From assembly GCA_025353585.1 (NCBI GenBank), contig JANXOM010000013.1, forward strand, positions 62,001 to 126,000: a DNA stretch of 64,000 nt, in the 5' to 3' direction. The position numbers were made by a program, and so were the translations under genes. Source of the stretch: Deltaproteobacteria bacterium (lineage in GTDB: Bacteria; Myxococcota_A; Polyangia; Haliangiales; Haliangiaceae). Of the stretch, positions 60,649-64,000 are shown piece after piece (the stretch's first letter is position 1; each line of letters opens with the position of its first letter). A model generated the notes under the pieces. It saw only the letters and a program-made list of their open reading frames with translations. It searched no databases and was not told the DNA's origin.

Positions 60649-62397
60649 ATGGCGACCGACCGTCCCGCCATCGTCCAGGGTGACCGCACCGTCTTGCTCG
60701 AGGTCGAGCATGCCGGCTACGAGCACGCGCGCGACGTGCTCGCCCGCTTTGCAGAGCTGGAGCGCTCGCCGGAGCACGTCCACACGTACCGGCTCTCGGC
60801 GCTGGCGCTGTGGAACGCGGCGGCGCTGGGCGTGACGGCGGACGAGGTCGTCGACGGGCTCGCCGCGATCAGCCGCTTCGAGCTCCCCGCGCACGTGGTC
60901 AGCGAGATCCGCGATCTCATGTCGCGGCACGGCGCGTGTCGGCTGGTCGACGGGCCGGATCCGGCGACGCTGGTGCTCGAGCTCCGCGACCCGGCGATCC
61001 GGGCGCGCGCGGAGCGGGAGCCCAAGCTCGCGAGCCTGATCCGGCGGGCGGGCGACCAGTACCTCGTCGCGGTGGTCGACCGCGGGCCGCTCAAGCGCGC
61101 GCTGCTCGGGATCGGCTACCCGGTGGACGACGTGGCCGGGTTGATCGATGGCGCGCCGCTCGCGGTCCACGCGCGGCGGGACGTGTTCACGCCGTACGCG
61201 TATCAAGACGCCGCCGCCCGGGCGTTCGCGGCGACGGGCCACGGCGTGATCGTGCTGCCCTGCGGCGCCGGCAAGACCGTCGTCGGGCTCCTCGCGATCG
61301 AGGCGTTCGCGACCCGGACGCTGGTGCTGACGTCGAGCCGCGAGGCGGCATCGCAATGGAAGCGCGAGCTGTGCGCGAAGGCCGATCTCGGCCCCGATCA
61401 GGTGGTCGTGTACGAGGGCGGTCGCGCGGCGAAGATCGGCCCGATCACCATCGCGACGTACTCGATGGCGAGCAAGCGCGGCGGCGCCGGGGCCACGGGC
61501 TACAGCCACTTCGATCGGCTCGCCCAGGAGCCCTGGGGGCTCGTGATCTACGACGAGGTACACCTCGTCCCCGCGCCGATGTTCCAGCTCACGGCGCAGC
61601 TCCAGGCGCGCCGGCGCCTCGGCCTGACGGCGACGCTGGTCCGCGAGGACGGACGCGAGACGGACGTGTTCGCGCTGATCGGCCCGAAGCGGTTCGAGAT
61701 CGGCTGGCGGATGCTCGAGAGCAGCGGCCACATCGCCGCCGCCACGTGCTTCGAGGTGCGCGTGGCCCTGTCGACGGCGCGGGCGGCGGTCTACGCCGTG
61801 GCCGAGCCGCGCGCGCAGCCGGCGGTCGCGGCCGGTAACCCCGCGAAGCTCCTGGCGATGCACGCGCTGGTGGCGCGGCACGCCGGCGAGCGGATTTTGG
61901 TGATGGGGACGTACCTCGAGCCGCTGCGGATCGCCGCGCGCGAGCTCGGCGCGACGCTGATCGAGGGCAGCACGAGCCACGCCGAGCGCGAGCGCGCGTA
62001 CGCAGCATTTCGGTCGGGGGAGACACGCGTGCTGGTGCTCTCGCGCGTGGGGAACTTCGCCATCGATCTGCCAGAGGCGTCGGTGCTGATCCAGCTGTCG
62101 GGCACGATGGGGTCGCGGCAGGAAGAGGCGCAGCGGCTCGGGCGCATCCTGCGGCCGAAGCCGGGCGGGGCGAGCTTCTACACGATCGTCTCGCGGCAGA
62201 CCGACGAGGAGGCGCGTGCGCTCCATCGCCAGCTATTCCTGACCGAGCAGGGGTACCGGTTCTTCATCGAGGACATGACCGCGCTGGAGGTGGTGGAGGC
62301 CGAGCTCCCCGACGGCGCGATCTGGCAGAGCGCGGACGCCGATGACGGCGCCGACCGCCCCGATCCGGGAGACGACCGTGAGCGCGTCTTCAACTGA
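60649..62397 (+). CDS. XPB/Rad25-type DNA helicase
   Basis: The 582-residue protein has superfamily 2 helicase motifs: Walker A LPCGAGKT near 204-211, DEVH near 302-305, the XPB-characteristic RED motif (TLVREDGRE near 330) and motif VI QRLGRILRPKPGG. The N-terminal region includes a damage-recognition-like segment (LVLELRDPAIRARAEREPKL). Bacterial XPB unwinds DNA 3'-to-5' in repair or transcription-linked processes. The start ATG follows GGATCGGG. Its end overlaps the next gene by 20 bp, suggesting coupled expression. Confidence 0.93.
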   Translation: MATDRPAIVQGDRTVLLEVEHAGYEHARDVLARFAELERSPEHVHTYRLSALALWNAAALGVTADEVVDGLAAISRFELPAHVVSEIRDLMSRHGACRLVDGPDPATLVLELRDPAIRARAEREPKLASLIRRAGDQYLVAVVDRGPLKRALLGIGYPVDDVAGLIDGAPLAVHARRDVFTPYAYQDAAARAFAATGHGVIVLPCGAGKTVVGLLAIEAFATRTLVLTSSREAASQWKRELCAKADLGPDQVVVYEGGRAAKIGPITIATYSMASKRGGAGATGYSHFDRLAQEPWGLVIYDEVHLVPAPMFQLTAQLQARRRLGLTATLVREDGRETDVFALIGPKRFEIGWRMLESSGHIAAATCFEVRVALSTARAAVYAVAEPRAQPAVAAGNPAKLLAMHALVARHAGERILVMGTYLEPLRIAARELGATLIEGSTSHAERERAYAAFRSGETRVLVLSRVGNFAIDLPEASVLIQLSGTMGSRQEEAQRLGRILRPKPGGASFYTIVSRQTDEEARALHRQLFLTEQGYRFFIEDMTALEVVEAELPDGAIWQSADADDGADRPDPGDDRERVFN

Positions 62398-64000
62398 ACC
62401 GCGGCTTCCGCTCGCGTGGCCGCTCGCGAAGGTGACCCTCGACGAGCTGGTCCGGACGTGGAAGCTCGCGCCGGCGGAGGCGAAGGCCCTCCACGGGACC
62501 CTCGCCACCCGTCACACCGACCCGGCCTGGCTCGCGCGCACGCTGGACGCGTTGCCCGTGCCGGCGCTGGCCCTCGTCGCGATCCTGGCCGAGGACCACG
62601 GCTCGATCTCCGAGGGCAACCTGTACGCTCGCGCCGCGCAGGCGTACGGCTTCGATGCGGCGGTCGTCCGGCGCGCTATCCTGACGCTCTTCCAGCCCGT
62701 GCTCGCCGTCGCGCTGTCGGGCCCCGGTGGCGAGCGGTCGTTCGCCTTGATCTCGCCGCCTGGCCCCGCCCTCGCCGCGGCCGTCCGGGACCTCGACCTG
62801 CCGGCGGTGCCGACCGGCGAGCTGCCGCGCGGCCCGGCCGATGACGGGCGGTTCCTGCTCGCCGCGTGCGCCGCCACGCGGCACGTCGACATCAAGGTCA
62901 CGGTCGACGGTCGGCCGCACCGGACCGCGGTCAAGCGCCTCGCGAAGGCGGTCGGCGTCGCCGATGACGACCTCGATGCGGCGGTCACGGTGGCCTACCT
63001 CCTGCGGCTGCTCGAGGTCGATGACCACGAGGTGCTCCGGCCCAACGTGCCCGCGCTGTGCGCCGCCGCGGAGGCCCAGTACGGCGGCCTGCTGCAGCTC
63101 GTGGTCGCGCAGCTCGCGCGAGATCGCCCGCCGCGCTCGTCGGCCGCGCTCGAGCGGTGGGCTGCGCGCATCCAGCGCGGCGCCTACGCAGACCGCCTCG
63201 AGCTCCCGATCCGGCTCCTCGGCTGGCTGCCCGGCCTGCGCGGCGGCACCCTCGCGGGCGTCGAGGTCATCGCGGCGGCGCCGGCCACCGCGCACGCGGT
63301 CGCCGCGAGCATCACGCCGAGCTTCGAGGTCTTCTTGCCGCCCGAGGCGCCACCGAAGGATCTCGTCGACGTCCTGCTCTGCTGCGAGCTGACGCGGATC
63401 GATCGCGCGATCACGGGCCGACTCACGAAGGCATCGGTCGGCCGGGCCGCGGCGGCCGGCGCCACGCCGGATGGGATCCTCGCGAGCCTCGCCGCGGCGA
63501 GCCGGACGCCGGTGCCGCAGAACGTCGCCGCCGCGATCCGCGACTGGGCCGGGGCCCCGCCCGCCGTCCTCGCGACCGGGCGGGTCGTCGTGGTCCCTCC
63601 GGCCGAGGCCGCGCGGGTCCAGGCCGCGCTCGGCCGCGCGTGTCGCAGCGTGCTCGCGCCGGGCGTGTTCTTGCTCGACGAAGCGAGCTCGCCGCGCGAG
63701 GTCGCGGCCACGCTCGGCAAGCTCGGGATCGTGTGCGTCGCCGCCCACGGGCTGGCGCCGGGCACCCCGGTCGCCCACGAGCTCGAGCGCGCGGACGCGG
63801 ACGCGTACCCGCCGCTTCCCGATCCCGGGGACGCTCAGGACCGGATCCGCCAGCGCCTCGCCGCCTGGCACCGAGCGGATCCGACCGAGCGAGCGCGGCT
63901 CCCACCGGCGGCGGTCTCGCTCGCGCCGGAAGGTGACGAGCTCGCCGACGAGGTCGTCGCCGCGCTCGAGGCCTGGGAGCACCGCAGCGGCCGACGGCTG
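62378..64000 (+). CDS. Helicase-associated (Helicase_C_3) protein, partial
   Basis: The GTG start lies inside the XPB gene; the frame stays open to the end of the window (at least 541 residues, no stop seen). The N-terminal 270 residues are helical (LDELVRTWKLAPAEAKALHG, YLLRLLEVDDHEVLRPNVPA). From about 305 it matches the XPB/Ssl2-like helicase-conserved domain: SFEVFLPPEAPPKDLVDVLL, DRAITGRLTKASVGRAAAAG, SRTPVPQNVAAAIRDWAG, VLAPGVFLLDE. Such proteins are regular neighbours of bacterial XPB and probably work with it. Codon bias is strong throughout. Confidence 0.88.
   Translation, partial: MSASSTEPRLPLAWPLAKVTLDELVRTWKLAPAEAKALHGTLATRHTDPAWLARTLDALPVPALALVAILAEDHGSISEGNLYARAAQAYGFDAAVVRRAILTLFQPVLAVALSGPGGERSFALISPPGPALAAAVRDLDLPAVPTGELPRGPADDGRFLLAACAATRHVDIKVTVDGRPHRTAVKRLAKAVGVADDDLDAAVTVAYLLRLLEVDDHEVLRPNVPALCAAAEAQYGGLLQLVVAQLARDRPPRSSAALERWAARIQRGAYADRLELPIRLLGWLPGLRGGTLAGVEVIAAAPATAHAVAASITPSFEVFLPPEAPPKDLVDVLLCCELTRIDRAITGRLTKASVGRAAAAGATPDGILASLAAASRTPVPQNVAAAIRDWAGAPPAVLATGRVVVVPPAEAARVQAALGRACRSVLAPGVFLLDEASSPREVAATLGKLGIVCVAAHGLAPGTPVAHELERADADAYPPLPDPGDAQDRIRQRLAAWHRADPTERARLPPAAVSLAPEGDELADEVVAALEAWEHRSGRRL

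Overview
The window is GC-rich DNA packed with genes on both strands. Several traits together suggest a myxobacterium-like member of the Myxococcota, possibly near Haliangiales/Kofleriaceae (inference, not tested). These are three Hanks-type Ser/Thr kinases plus a broken fourth, many lipoproteins, a MYXO-CTERM-like tail, a TIGR02996 protein, an FHA/sigma-54 activator, and frequent GTG starts with 4-bp stop/start overlaps. I see no phage, plasmid, insertion sequence, CRISPR array, rRNA or tRNA.

Layout. 0-7.7 kb: a cut gene end, a DUF3060 protein, leucyl/phenylalanyl-tRNA-protein transferase (aat), a large lipoprotein joining a zinc protease, a propeller and a probable outer-membrane barrel, a TonB-C-like lipoprotein and a VanY-like peptidase. 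7.8-16.5 kb: a six-gene minus-strand run from a CobW GTPase through two lipoproteins to three sensor kinases joined by ATGA/GTGA overlaps. 16.6-23.4 kb: a deacetylase-like protein, a frameshifted coiled-coil gene, a striking inverted repeat, a fatty-acid desaturase, and a kinase/LysE/TIGR02996 operon. 23.6-32.4 kb: an ECF sigma/anti-sigma pair, a SWIM-SNF2 ATPase, a Kir-type channel overlapping a parvulin lipoprotein, and surface lipoproteins. 32.5-42.3 kb: the signalling core. It holds an FHA/sigma-54 activator with a candidate sigma-54 promoter, overlapping a 1497-residue kinase-STAND-WD40 protein, then a PEGA-like/TPR-like secreted protein, another kinase, and a kinase wrecked by internal deletion. 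42.2-48.3 kb: small Cys/His/Met-rich secreted proteins, then a divergent inositol-phosphate cytidylyltransferase-like/CDP-alcohol transferase pair. 48.3-64 kb: mixed housekeeping and envelope genes (gluQ, M15 peptidase, acyl-CoA dehydrogenase, POTRA-barrel, CorC-like, greB, phospholipase D-like), ending with an XPB-like helicase overlapping a Helicase_C_3 protein that runs off the window.

How parts work together. The FHA activator has no receiver domain. The kinase it overlaps is the obvious candidate to phosphorylate its partner ligand or itself, and the sigma-54-like promoter in front would give feedback. The three histidine kinases form a candidate phosphorelay. Three copies of one dispersed intergenic repeat lie at 4.9-5.1, 23.5-23.6 and 41.4-41.5 kb; two of them end exactly at the stop codon of the neighbouring gene.

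Gaps. Most intergenic gaps are under 200 bp. The larger ones (6329-6668, 18224-18508, 32414-32617, 45708-45967, 54075-54454) are described in the features or findings. Start codons are judgements from overlap, ribosome-site and signal-peptide evidence. All family names come from reading motifs by eye, without database searches.
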